This document shows positions 17,902 to 25,137 of a stretch of 64,000 bases of DNA, in pieces; within the stretch, counting starts at the first letter, position 1; every line of letters starts with the position of its first letter. The DNA is taken from the NCBI RefSeq assembly GCF_036492425.1, contig NZ_AP025293.1, positions 744,001 to 808,000 on the forward strand, written 5' to 3'. The stretch is from Persicobacter psychrovividus (lineage in GTDB: Bacteria > Bacteroidota > Bacteroidia > Cytophagales > Cyclobacteriaceae). The position numbers were made by a program, and so were the translations under genes. The notes beneath the pieces are model-generated. The model was not told where the DNA came from. It did not search any database and saw only the letters and a list, made by a program, of their open reading frames with translations.

Positions 17902-18660
17902 ATGAAAACTTTTAATGCCGTTCTGTTTACCCTTATTATAGGCTTTTTAATGGCCTGCTCTGATGGCGCAAATGATGTTGCTGATATTATGGATCCTGAT
18001 GCCGATCAGGAAATTCCAGCAGTTTATGAGAAAATATATGGGGCTTCCCGACTGATGCTCGATGGCGACTTTATTGTGATCAAAACCACAGGAATGCCAG
18101 ATCATAAAAGCGTTTATTATCCTACAACAAGTGATTTATATGAGCCCTTCAGTGGAACGACATTTGAGGGCTATACCTTTCAGAAAAATCCCAATACCAT
18201 TGCTTCTTTTGATTATACTTTTCGAATTCCGCTGAATCCTGAAAAGGCCGACCGACATGCGCCTACACCTCTTGGTGCGATTGGGGTCTCGTTGAATGGG
18301 GTGCCATTTTTCAATCAGTATGCGGGACCAAATCAGCCTTTAACCGATGAATACAAAAGCTTTGACCAGTATTTGGGCCACCCGACTGGAAACGGGACTT
18401 TTCATTATCATGTAGAGCCCACTTACCTGACCACCGTAACGGCTTACAAATCTGCTTTGCTGGGCTTTTTGCTGGACGGTTTCCCTGTTTATGGGCCTGA
18501 GGAAAATGGTGCCGCCGTGGAGAACCTTGATGAGTTTCATGGGCATTCCCACGTAACGGCTGATTTCCCCGAAGGGATCTACCATTACCATGTGACCAAT
18601 GAGGCACCTTACATCAACGGGAATGGGTTTTATGGTCAGGCAGGAACGGTCAGTCAGTAA
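17902..18660 (+). CDS. YHYH-domain lipoprotein
   Basis: Exported lipoprotein of 252 residues with lipobox LMAC (Cys19) and a YHYH domain. The family name motif appears as FHYH near residue 169 and YHYH near 230, with GHPTGNGTFHYHVEP and GFLLDGFPVYGP as the conserved core. YHYH proteins are often found beside copper or SCO-type genes, but their reaction is unknown; the His-rich motifs suggest metal binding. The stop codon overlaps the next start by one base, giving an operon with the MORN-like and SCO genes. A 209-base gap upstream holds the probable promoter; I see no clear operator in it. Confidence 0.82.
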   Translation: MKTFNAVLFTLIIGFLMACSDGANDVADIMDPDADQEIPAVYEKIYGASRLMLDGDFIVIKTTGMPDHKSVYYPTTSDLYEPFSGTTFEGYTFQKNPNTIASFDYTFRIPLNPEKADRHAPTPLGAIGVSLNGVPFFNQYAGPNQPLTDEYKSFDQYLGHPTGNGTFHYHVEPTYLTTVTAYKSALLGFLLDGFPVYGPEENGAAVENLDEFHGHSHVTADFPEGIYHYHVTNEAPYINGNGFYGQAGTVSQ

Positions 18661-19244
18661 TGAACCGATTAATTTTATGGTGCCTGTTGGTTTTTTCCTG
18701 TAGCCCCACCAAAGAGGCGGCGACAGGAACGGAGCCTTACACGGGGCCGAACGCAATCCGACGGTCGGCCTTAACCACCACCACGCATGATGATCGTGCC
18801 TACTATCAGGGGCAGCCTTTTTCAGGGAGCGTCTATGATTTGAGTATGGAAGCAGATACTGTTTTCAAGGGTGAATATCAGGAAGGGCGTCCGCATGGGT
18901 TGGTGCAAAAATGGTACGAGAGTGGGGAGCGGCAGGAGTGTCGTTATTTTTCAGACGGGCTGAAAGATGGCCCGCAGGTGGCCTTCTGGAAAAATGGAAA
19001 CAAATGTTTTGAGTATACTGCTGAGCGGGAAATTTATCAGGGGAAGTTGCAGGAGTGGAATGTGGACGGTCAGTTGATTCATCTTGCACATTATAAAGAT
19101 GGGCAGGAAGAAGGGGAACAAAAATTATGGTATGACAATGGAAAAATCAGAGCGAATTATGTTATCATCAATGGTAGAAGGTACGGCTTGCTGGGGACGA
19201 AAAACTGCGTTAATGTATCGGACAGTCTGGCTGTTAATCAGTAG
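18660..19244 (+). CDS. MORN-repeat-like (YwqK-type) lipoprotein
   Basis: A 194-residue exported protein with a short signal and a probable lipobox (FSC, Cys14). From about residue 70 it contains repeated units of the form F.GEY..G..HG.......G, seen in FKGEYQEGRPHGLVQKWYESG, YFSDGLKDGPQVAFWKNG and HYKDGQEEGEQKLWYDNG. These resemble MORN/YwqK repeats. The function of such lipoproteins is unknown. It lies between the YHYH and SCO genes, overlapping the first by one base and the second by 32, so translation is probably coupled. A role in copper handling is inferred from neighbours only. Confidence 0.7.
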   Translation: MNRLILWCLLVFSCSPTKEAATGTEPYTGPNAIRRSALTTTTHDDRAYYQGQPFSGSVYDLSMEADTVFKGEYQEGRPHGLVQKWYESGERQECRYFSDGLKDGPQVAFWKNGNKCFEYTAEREIYQGKLQEWNVDGQLIHLAHYKDGQEEGEQKLWYDNGKIRANYVIINGRRYGLLGTKNCVNVSDSLAVNQ

Positions 19245-19872
19245 CCTATTGCTGTGGTCGTGCCAAAGTGGAGCGGAAAAAACCGTGGAGGCATCGACGA
19301 TGTTGCCCTATTATAATGAGCCCACTTTCACACCTCTATTTTTGTCGGCTCCAGAAGAGATTGAAGCAGGAATTACCCATAAAATCAGTCCGTTTAAATT
19401 ACTGAATCAGGACAGCCTGCTGTTGGATCAGCATTGGATTGAGGGAAAAATTCATGTGGCCAGCTTTATTTTTACGACCTGCGGAAGTATTTGCCCAACG
19501 ATGGTTCAGCAAATGCAATCGGTCAGTAAAGCATTTGAAAAGGACGACCGTGTGGGGCTGCTGTCTTTTTCAGTAACGCCGTGGTATGATACTCCAGCCG
19601 TGATGCAGGCTTTTAAGAAATCTTATGAAATCAGTGACCCGAACTGGCATTTTTTGACGGGTAAGCAAAGTGAGATTTACCAACTCGCCCGACAGGCTTA
19701 TTTTGCGGAAGAAGACATTGGCTACAGCCGCGACAGTACCGACTTTTTGCACACGGAACATTTAATTTTGGTGGATGCCGATAAGCGAATTCGTGGGATT
19801 TACAATGGCACTTTGGCTTTGGATGTTCAGCAGCTGATCGCTGATATCCACTGCTTGCGAAAAACACTTTGA
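19213..19872 (+). CDS. SCO1/SenC/PrrC-family copper chaperone lipoprotein
   Basis: SCO-family thioredoxin-fold protein of 219 residues that delivers copper to the CuA site of cytochrome oxidase or guards against copper stress. I start it at 19213, where the ATG gives a short lipoprotein signal (MYRTVWLLISSLLLWSC). The frame is open further upstream but inside the previous gene. The Cu-binding CxxxCP motif is C90-GSI-C94-P, and the third ligand is probably H180 in FLHTEH. The C-terminal DADKRIRGIYNG matches the family. It is the last gene of the YHYH-MORN-SCO operon and faces the DUF3347 gene tail to tail. Confidence 0.88.
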   Translation: MYRTVWLLISSLLLWSCQSGAEKTVEASTMLPYYNEPTFTPLFLSAPEEIEAGITHKISPFKLLNQDSLLLDQHWIEGKIHVASFIFTTCGSICPTMVQQMQSVSKAFEKDDRVGLLSFSVTPWYDTPAVMQAFKKSYEISDPNWHFLTGKQSEIYQLARQAYFAEEDIGYSRDSTDFLHTEHLILVDADKRIRGIYNGTLALDVQQLIADIHCLRKTL

Positions 19873-19886
19873 TCGTGGCTATAAAG

Positions 19887-19994
19887 GGGCTGTTGCATCA
19901 TTTTTTTGGCCTGAATAACAAGCCGATGACACATTCATAACATCGGGTTTGCACCGAGAAAACAAACAACGAAATGCCTATGAGGCAACAGCCC
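19887..19994. repeat. Short inverted-repeat element between convergent genes
   Basis: GGGCTGTTGC at 19887-19896 and GCAACAGCCC at 19985-19994 are perfect 10-base inverted ends around 88 bases. The outer flanks are A-rich and T-rich, so the pair could also stop transcription from both sides. Ends of this type occur on IS and MITE elements. A related pair lies at 20681-20907. Confidence 0.55.
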
Positions 19995-20015
19995 TTTTTT
20001 ATTGGCAGCCCAAGT

Positions 20016-20564
20016 TTACAACTCCTCCTGTACCATTCCGCAGTGCAACATCTTGTCGCCGAAATAAGGATTGTTGATTTCCTTTTCTTTGGCCAGCCAA
20101 AAAGCGCCCTTATTGTCGAAGGCCATCGGGCAGAACTGTTTGTAAACCGTTGCGCCGTCGGTCTTATTATTTTTTACCAACATATACATCTGCTGAGAGA
20201 GTACCTCGAACTGCTTGCGTTGCTCTTTTACATCTTTAGCCGAAGCAATCGCGCGGGTGGAGGCAAACAACTGCCCAGCGTCGTTGGCTTCGAGAACTTT
20301 TACAAAGGCCAGCGCTTTTTTGGAGGCGGTTTCAGGCTCGGTCTTCACCAAAGCATCTTTGATTTCGAAGTAGCCCGCCAATAATTTTTGTGTGCCGTCG
20401 GCAGAAACATTGTCATTGGCTTCATGTGATACGGTGGTATCGGTGGTCGTTGTCATTTCTGTTGCGTGATCGTGCCCCGCATGATCTTCTTTTTTCTGTT
20501 CGCCTTCGCAGGCAAATAAAATGCTGACGATCAAAAGTAAACAAAGGTTGGTTAGGTTTTTCAT
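20016..20564 (-). CDS. DUF3347 lipoprotein, probable copper-binding
   Basis: Exported lipoprotein of about 182 residues (186 if the ATG four codons upstream is used). The lipobox is LFAC, followed by a His-rich stretch (DHAGHDHATE) and a DUF3347 domain. The C-terminal signature CPMAFDNKGAFWL...NPYFGDKMLHCGMV, with Cys, Met and His, is the likely metal site. The same domain is fused to the end of the CusB-like protein encoded next (20921-22726). It is therefore probably a periplasmic copper donor or acceptor for the RND pump, comparable in role to CusF; this is inference. Confidence 0.82.
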   Translation of the reverse strand: MKNLTNLCLLLIVSILFACEGEQKKEDHAGHDHATEMTTTTDTTVSHEANDNVSADGTQKLLAGYFEIKDALVKTEPETASKKALAFVKVLEANDAGQLFASTRAIASAKDVKEQRKQFEVLSQQMYMLVKNNKTDGATVYKQFCPMAFDNKGAFWLAKEKEINNPYFGDKMLHCGMVQEEL

Positions 20565-20636
20565 TGTTGAGTTCATTTATGTAAATGTTTAATTAAAGGT
20601 AGGAATAATAATTTTAATATTTTGAAATCAATATAG

Positions 20637-20658
20637 GGGCGAGCTTAAGTGCTCGCCC
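20637..20658. repeat. 22-bp perfect hairpin (8-6-8), copper island
   Basis: GGGCGAGC and GCTCGCCC pair perfectly around TTAAGT. The geometry (eight, six, eight) equals that of the ACACATAGGT hairpin family found at 23.5-29.2 kb, but the core differs. It lies upstream of the DUF3347 gene. Confidence 0.6.
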
Positions 20659-20680
20659 TAAATAATTAAATAAAATACGT

Positions 20681-20907
20681 TTAGGGCTGTTGCACAATTG
20701 CCAATTGATTATCAATACCCAAATTTTATTCTGCCGCTTATGTACTACGGGTTAAAACCCGCAGCTATTACGAAATGTACCTTTGGTACACCAGTCCTGA
20801 AAGGATTTTTCACAATAGACATGGAATTCATTCCATGGTAAATAAAGGCATGATCAAATTTTATTTGGTTTGATATATTGCGAAGCCAGTTGTGCGACAG
20901 CCCCTAA
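20681..20907. repeat. 227-bp inverted-repeat element upstream of DUF3347 gene
   Basis: The ends TTAGGGCTGTTGCACAA (left) and TTGTGCGACAGCCCCTAA (right) are inverted with one mismatch and one extra base. The inside holds small palindromes (CGGGTTAAAACCCG, GTACCTTTGGTAC, TCCTGAAAGGA) and no gene. It fills most of the 344-base gap between the DUF3347 and cusB genes. Confidence 0.6.
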
Positions 20908-20920
20908 AATATCGATCAAC

Positions 20921-22726
20921 CTATTTCACCACCCCCGTCCGATACCCACACTTCAGCATCTTCGAACCAAAATAAGGGTTTAACACCTGATCGGTTGTGT
21001 CGAGCCAGTCGGCACCTTGATCCCCATCCGCCATCGGGCAGTGGATGATGTACACGGTCGGGAAGGCATCGAAGGCTTTTACGAAAGCGATCATCGTCGA
21101 AGAGAAGGGCTTGAACGTTTTCCGAAGCTCATCCATATTTTTTGCCGAGGACAAATGCTTGCTGATCGGATCGAAATGATGTGCAAACATCTGCATCCGT
21201 TCGTTGGCTTCTGCCTTCAGTTTTAACGCTTTCATCTTTTGATAATTTGTAACCCAATCGTTGGATGCCTTTTGAGCCGAAGCAAAATCATCCGAAGCCA
21301 ATGCCTTTTTGATTTGTAAATAATCATTCAACAAGGCTTCGAAGATTTGTTGATTTGCCGAGGACAATTGAGCCCGCTGATCGAAAGTCATTTTCATCCC
21401 GTGGTGCTCATGTTTCATCTTCATCCCCTTATCCATCTTCATGTCCATTTTCATTCCCGGCATATTCATTTTAGGGGCACCGCCACCTTCAGGGCTCATC
21501 ATGCTTGGCTTGCCTGCCAACTGCGCCGAAGCATCCACACTGAAAGCGCCTTCGGTAACCACCTCTTCGCCTTCGGTCAATCCACTCAACACCTCATATT
21601 GGTCGCCCATTCTTTTACCCAATTCAATTTCCCGCATGCGGAAATAAAGTTGATCGGCTGTTTTTTGCTGAACATACACTACTGAACGCTTGCCGGTCCA
21701 TAGCACGGCGGAAGCGGGCACCAATAATTTTTCTGCTTGGCTTTCGCTATTGAGCTGCACCTTTCCACGAACAAAAGTCTCAGGCTTTAGCACCATATCC
21801 GAATTTTTCAACAACAATCGGGCATGTGCCACCCGCGTTTTCGGGTTCACCACCGGATCTACAAAATCAATTGTGCCCTCATATTTTTTCGAAGGCTGAC
21901 CTGCAACAGTGTAGCTCACTTTTGTTCCTTTTTTCACCAAAGACAATTGTGATTCATACACTTCAAACTGTACCCAAAGGTGTTTCAGATCGGCAATCTC
22001 AAACATCGGATGTCCTTCCATCAGGTGATCGCCCACATTGACCATCTTTTTCATCACCACGCCCGAAACATCCGCCAAGATCGGGAAGCTCTCCTGTACT
22101 TTGCCCGAAGCGATGATCTTTTCAATCTGAGCATCCGTCAGCTTCCAGTTTTTCAGCTTCCGTTTGGCTGACGCCCAAAGCGCCGGCTGACTGTCCCTGA
22201 ACTTTTGCGCCTGAAAAAGTTCTTCTTGCGCCGTTACCAAGGCAGGCGAATAAATTACCGCCAAGGGTTGACCCTTGCGCACATAATCACCCGTGAAATT
22301 CACGGACAGCCCATCCACGCGACCCGCAAAGTGCGCCACCTGCGTGAACACCTTTCGCTCATCGGGCGCAATCTTTCCATTCAGTGCAAGGGTATTCTCT
22401 GCTGAAGCTTCGCCCACGGTGGTTGTTTCTACCGATGCTAAAGCCATCGCCTGCGGACTCATCTTCACTGCATCAACATCAACTTGTTCGCCCTGCTCAT
22501 GATCCACGGGAATCAGTTCCATCCCGCAGATCGGGCAATCGCCAGGATGATCCAGGCGAACAGACGGGTGCATCGCACAGGTGTAAGTCGTTTTTTGTTC
22601 CGATTTTTCGGTAGCTATAACTTCTTTTTCGGATGGTTTTTGGAAAAAGAATCGCCCGATTAATAGCCCTGCGAGAAGAAGCGCAAGGTAGCCGGCGGTT
22701 TGTTTATTGATATATTTTTTGATCAT
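20921..22726 (-). CDS. cusB: CusB-type RND efflux adaptor with HMBD and C-terminal DUF3347
   Basis: Membrane-fusion adaptor of a Cu/Ag RND pump, 601 residues, anchored by one helix at about 12-28. In order: a heavy-metal-binding YHS-like domain with C50, H53, C64, C67 and M69 (TCAMHP...CPICGMELIP); the adaptor core (about 95-420) with barrel-sandwich, hairpin and beta-barrel; a Met/His-rich linker (about 428-460, MNMPGMKMDMKMDKGMKMKH); and a DUF3347 domain (about 465-598) ending HCPMADGDQG...MLKCG. The length is about 200 residues above a plain CusB because of the added domains. It lies downstream of cusA and the cusC-like gene on the same strand, but 863 bases of repeats separate it from the latter. 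Metal choice (copper, silver) follows from HMBD and the neighbours. Confidence 0.9.
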   Translation of the reverse strand: MIKKYINKQTAGYLALLLAGLLIGRFFFQKPSEKEVIATEKSEQKTTYTCAMHPSVRLDHPGDCPICGMELIPVDHEQGEQVDVDAVKMSPQAMALASVETTTVGEASAENTLALNGKIAPDERKVFTQVAHFAGRVDGLSVNFTGDYVRKGQPLAVIYSPALVTAQEELFQAQKFRDSQPALWASAKRKLKNWKLTDAQIEKIIASGKVQESFPILADVSGVVMKKMVNVGDHLMEGHPMFEIADLKHLWVQFEVYESQLSLVKKGTKVSYTVAGQPSKKYEGTIDFVDPVVNPKTRVAHARLLLKNSDMVLKPETFVRGKVQLNSESQAEKLLVPASAVLWTGKRSVVYVQQKTADQLYFRMREIELGKRMGDQYEVLSGLTEGEEVVTEGAFSVDASAQLAGKPSMMSPEGGGAPKMNMPGMKMDMKMDKGMKMKHEHHGMKMTFDQRAQLSSANQQIFEALLNDYLQIKKALASDDFASAQKASNDWVTNYQKMKALKLKAEANERMQMFAHHFDPISKHLSSAKNMDELRKTFKPFSSTMIAFVKAFDAFPTVYIIHCPMADGDQGADWLDTTDQVLNPYFGSKMLKCGYRTGVVK

Positions 22727-22795
22727 GATTTTTTTATTTTTTTGACTATCTAAAACCTATCGCGAGAGTCCTTCTCGTGATAGGTCTCTGTTTGT

Positions 22796-23092
22796 GTGTT
22801 ATAGACCATGATTACCTTGATTTACAGGATTACCATGATTTTTATTTATTCTTATTTCAATGGGTAGGGACGTTGCATGCAACGTCCGTACGTTAGTACA
22901 AAATAATCTGTTATCATTGTTGGTCGTAGACAGGAGCCTACGACCAGTAAAGTGTTATAGACCATGATTACCTTGATTTACAGGATTACTATGATTTTTT
23001 ATTTATTCTTTTGTTGATTATTGATGGGTAGGGACGTTGCATGCAACGTCCGTACGTTAGTACAAAATAATCTGCCATCATTGTTGGTGGTA
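22796..23092. repeat. Two tandem units of about 160 bp with embedded palindromes
   Basis: Each unit begins GTGTTATAGACCATGATTAC and carries the 20-base perfect palindrome GGACGTTGCATGCAACGTCC (22868-22887 and 23032-23051), then ACAAAATAATCTG and ATCATTGTTGGT. Unit 1 ends with hairpin GGTCGTAG..CTACGACC (22922-22945); unit 2 has a different hairpin in that slot. The palindrome recurs at 29206-29225 and, degenerate, at 37005-37024. Confidence 0.75.
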
Positions 23093-23102
23093 GGGTCAGA
23101 CC

Positions 23103-23490
23103 CAATGTCATTAAGTTAAGAAACAGCCGATCATTTATTCGAAGTTATGGTTTTATAACAGGTTAAACCTTAGCAAATACTAAGAAGTATGATTTGAAAG
23201 ATCATTAGCACATACCTCAGGTATCTATTTTTATATCCCGAAGGGATTACACTACATAGCGAGGGGTGAAACCCCTCGAAATACCAACCCTAAAACCTAT
23301 AACCCTGAAAGGGTGCTACTCTTTATTTGTATAGAAATTTATATTACGCCCTTTCAGGGCTCAGCATTTCGTAGGCCATTTTCCCGGGGTTTCACCCCGG
23401 GCTATGATATGTCATCCCTTCGGGATTTTCCTTTCATTGGTCAAATTAATACATGCCTTTAAGCAATAAGCCCTTAACTTAATGACATTG
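23103..23490. mobile_element. 388-bp MITE-like element with 18-bp inverted ends and 10-bp target duplication
   Basis: CAATGTCATTAAGTTAAG at 23103-23120 and its exact inverse at 23473-23490 bound the element. GGGTCAGACC stands directly outside each end (23093-23102 and 23491-23500), a 10-base target-site duplication. No transposase is encoded. Inside, six small palindromes run in mirror order. A single decayed end (CTTAACTTATATGACATTG) lies near 33945. Long duplications of 9-12 bases are known for IS4-family transposases, so a relative may move it; that is inference. Confidence 0.8.
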
Positions 23491-23491
23491 G

Positions 23492-23513
23492 GGTCAGACC
23501 AATGTGTCTGACC
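23492..23513. repeat. 22-bp hairpin of the ACACATAGGT family (target of the MITE)
   Basis: GGTCAGAC and GTCTGACC pair perfectly around CAATGT. On the other strand the core reads ACACATTGGT. The 388-base element has inserted at one arm of it, duplicating GGGTCAGACC. Confidence 0.7.
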
Positions 23514-23537
23514 TGAACGTGTTTTTTATTTCTTTAA

Positions 23538-23559
23538 GGGCTGACACGCAGGTCAGCCC
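23538..23559. repeat. 22-bp hairpin of the ACACATAGGT family
   Basis: GGGCTGAC and GTCAGCCC pair perfectly around ACGCAG and are followed by CTACAG. It stands 30 bases after the cusC-like stop codon on the minus strand and could help end that transcript. Confidence 0.7.
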
Positions 23560-23589
23560 CTACAGCGCCTAAATAAAATTTTTGTTGTT

Positions 23590-25137
23590 TCAATTTCCCC
23601 CCAACAAATACCCCAACTCCGCCAAGGCATTCTGATACTTGGTCCATGCGCTTGCCTTTCGCTTTTTGTACTGAAGCAACTGCTGTTGCATCCGCAAAAC
23701 CTCCTCGAAATCTTTACCTGAATTGGCATAAGCAGTGTACAAAAGGTCGAGCGTCTGCTGACTTTCAACATACTGCGCCTGATACAAATTATAATACTGC
23801 ACCTGACTTTCGATTTCAAAAACAGCCTGTTCATAATCGCTCTTCAGCTGATCCCGAACCGCCTCTTGCTGAAACTGCCACTGCTGTTGCGAAAGCTCGG
23901 CGGACTGCTTCATCGCCTTATATTTTTTGCGAAAAATCGGTAGGCTTACCGACACCATCGGCATCAGCGCATCCTGCCCCGAAGATTCAGCGGGCATATC
24001 CGATTGCCCGACGATCATATAATCCAGACCGATGCCAAGCTTTGGAGCGCCCAACTTTCGGGCGACTTGCGCCTGCGCTTCGCCTGCCTCTACCATTTTC
24101 TGCATGGCCAATATTTCAGGATGCTGAGCAAAGGCACTGTCCATTTGCGCCTGTGCTTCCCATTGCAAAGTATCAGGGTAGGCGAGCACGGGTAGTTCAA
24201 CGCTTGCCTCCATCGGTTGGTGCAGGTAGCGGTTGAAGCTTGCCAGCAAAGGCTTTACTTTTTGCTGAATCACTTTCAGATTGACCTGCGCCTCCTTCAG
24301 CATCATATCCACCCGCAGGACATTCGCCATGCTTCCTTCATTATTTTCAAACTTGCTCAGGGCAATATTTTTATAAGCCGACAGCAATTGAATATTTTCC
24401 TGCTCGATCCGTTCCATCGTCTGTTGCTCGATCAAAGGATTGTATGCCTTGCAGAGTTGATACCGAATTTTTTGCTGAGCATCAATAAATTGTTGGTACT
24501 GTGCCTCCGCCCGCAAATGCGCCACCGAAGCTTTCGCCTTTTGCGTTCCGAACCACGGGAACTGTTGCATCAGCGAAAACTTGGCGCGTTGCGGTCCGTT
24601 GCGGGTTTCGATCGGGCGAATGAAATATCCCATTGACAATTGCGGATCGGGCAAGCCTTGCACCTCGGCCACCTTTTCCATCGACTGCTCAAAGGCTTTG
24701 TATTGTGCCTGAAGCGTCGGATTGTTTTGCATCGCCTGCTCGATGTAGTGCTCGGGGACTTGGGCTTTTGCTAATAGTGGAAGGAAAAGGAGAAAGGTGT
24801 AAAGAGGAACTTGTTTTATTGTCCACAGATTACGCAGATTTCCACAGATTTTTTTATACTCTTTGAGTTGAATCCCCTTGTTCGCTGTAGAGGCCCTTTT
24901 TGGTTCAAGCGTCTCGCTTGGATCAATTTTTTTCAGAGTTTGAGTTTTGCTTACTGTACGGGCGCACCTATGTGTGTGCCCAAGCCCTACCTTATTCCAG
25001 AGAGATTTGGATAGACACATAGGTCTATCCTTACAGTGTATATAATTTTTTGATCCAAGCGGGACGCTTGAACCAGAGGTGGTTTTTAGTTCAAGCGTCT
25101 CGCTTGGACTAAAATATTTTTTCACATTAAATTTCAT
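23590..25137 (-). CDS. cusC: CusC/TolC-type outer-membrane efflux protein with repeat-derived N-terminal extension
   Basis: Outer-membrane factor of the Cu/Ag RND pump, with two outer-membrane efflux protein repeats over about residues 125-510. The mature start is clear: KQVPLYTFLLFLPLLAKA-Q is a signal peptide, but it begins at about residue 107 and no ATG, GTG or TTG stands before it until M40. The codon where a Met would be expected is ATA (24817-24819). The ATG at 25137 overlaps the cusA stop as ATGA, so translation is probably coupled and the first 106 codons are read through repeats. Two copies of the 19-base CAAGCG palindrome give SPSETLELK (10-18) and a matching DPSETLEPK near 75. This may be an in-frame repeat expansion between start codon and signal peptide. 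Whether the protein is still exported is open. Confidence 0.8.
   Translation of the reverse strand: MKFNVKKYFSPSETLELKTTSGSSVPLGSKNYIHCKDRPMCLSKSLWNKVGLGHTHRCARTVSKTQTLKKIDPSETLEPKRASTANKGIQLKEYKKICGNLRNLWTIKQVPLYTFLLFLPLLAKAQVPEHYIEQAMQNNPTLQAQYKAFEQSMEKVAEVQGLPDPQLSMGYFIRPIETRNGPQRAKFSLMQQFPWFGTQKAKASVAHLRAEAQYQQFIDAQQKIRYQLCKAYNPLIEQQTMERIEQENIQLLSAYKNIALSKFENNEGSMANVLRVDMMLKEAQVNLKVIQQKVKPLLASFNRYLHQPMEASVELPVLAYPDTLQWEAQAQMDSAFAQHPEILAMQKMVEAGEAQAQVARKLGAPKLGIGLDYMIVGQSDMPAESSGQDALMPMVSVSLPIFRKKYKAMKQSAELSQQQWQFQQEAVRDQLKSDYEQAVFEIESQVQYYNLYQAQYVESQQTLDLLYTAYANSGKDFEEVLRMQQQLLQYKKRKASAWTKYQNALAELGYLLGGN
24821..24851. repeat. Single copy of the CACAGATTAC repeat inside cusC 5' end
   Basis: It matches the 31-base arm of the element at 13398-13597 at 28 positions. 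It ends one base from the ATA codon that stands where the start of the cusC signal peptide would be expected. Confidence 0.75.
24904..25108. repeat. Cluster of palindromes inside the cusC 5' extension
   Basis: Three copies of the 19-base palindrome TCCAAGCGGGACGCTTGAA (24904-24922, 25054-25072, 25090-25108, alternating strands) and two 22-base hairpins with ACACATAGGT cores (24960-24981, 25009-25030). All lie in frame within the open reading frame of the cusC-like gene. Three more 19-base copies stand upstream of cusA at 28988-29006, 29040-29058 and 29265-29283. Confidence 0.8.

Larger units (their letters stand above)
22727..23589. other. 863-bp repeat-packed gap between cusB and cusC genes
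   Basis: No gene. It holds a hairpin ACCTATC..GATAGGT (22755-22785), two tandem units of about 160 bases (22796-23092), the 388-base MITE-like element (23103-23490), and 22-base hairpins at 23492-23513 and 23538-23559. The minus-strand transcript from cusC into cusB would have to pass all of these. Confidence 0.7.

Noticed and set aside
19084-19212. Upstream extension of the SCO gene
   Set aside because: This part lies inside the MORN-like gene, and the ATG at 19213 gives a normal lipoprotein signal.
22796-23560. CRISPR array
   Set aside because: The repeats are palindromic modules of unequal spacing with no regular repeat-spacer pattern and no cas genes nearby.
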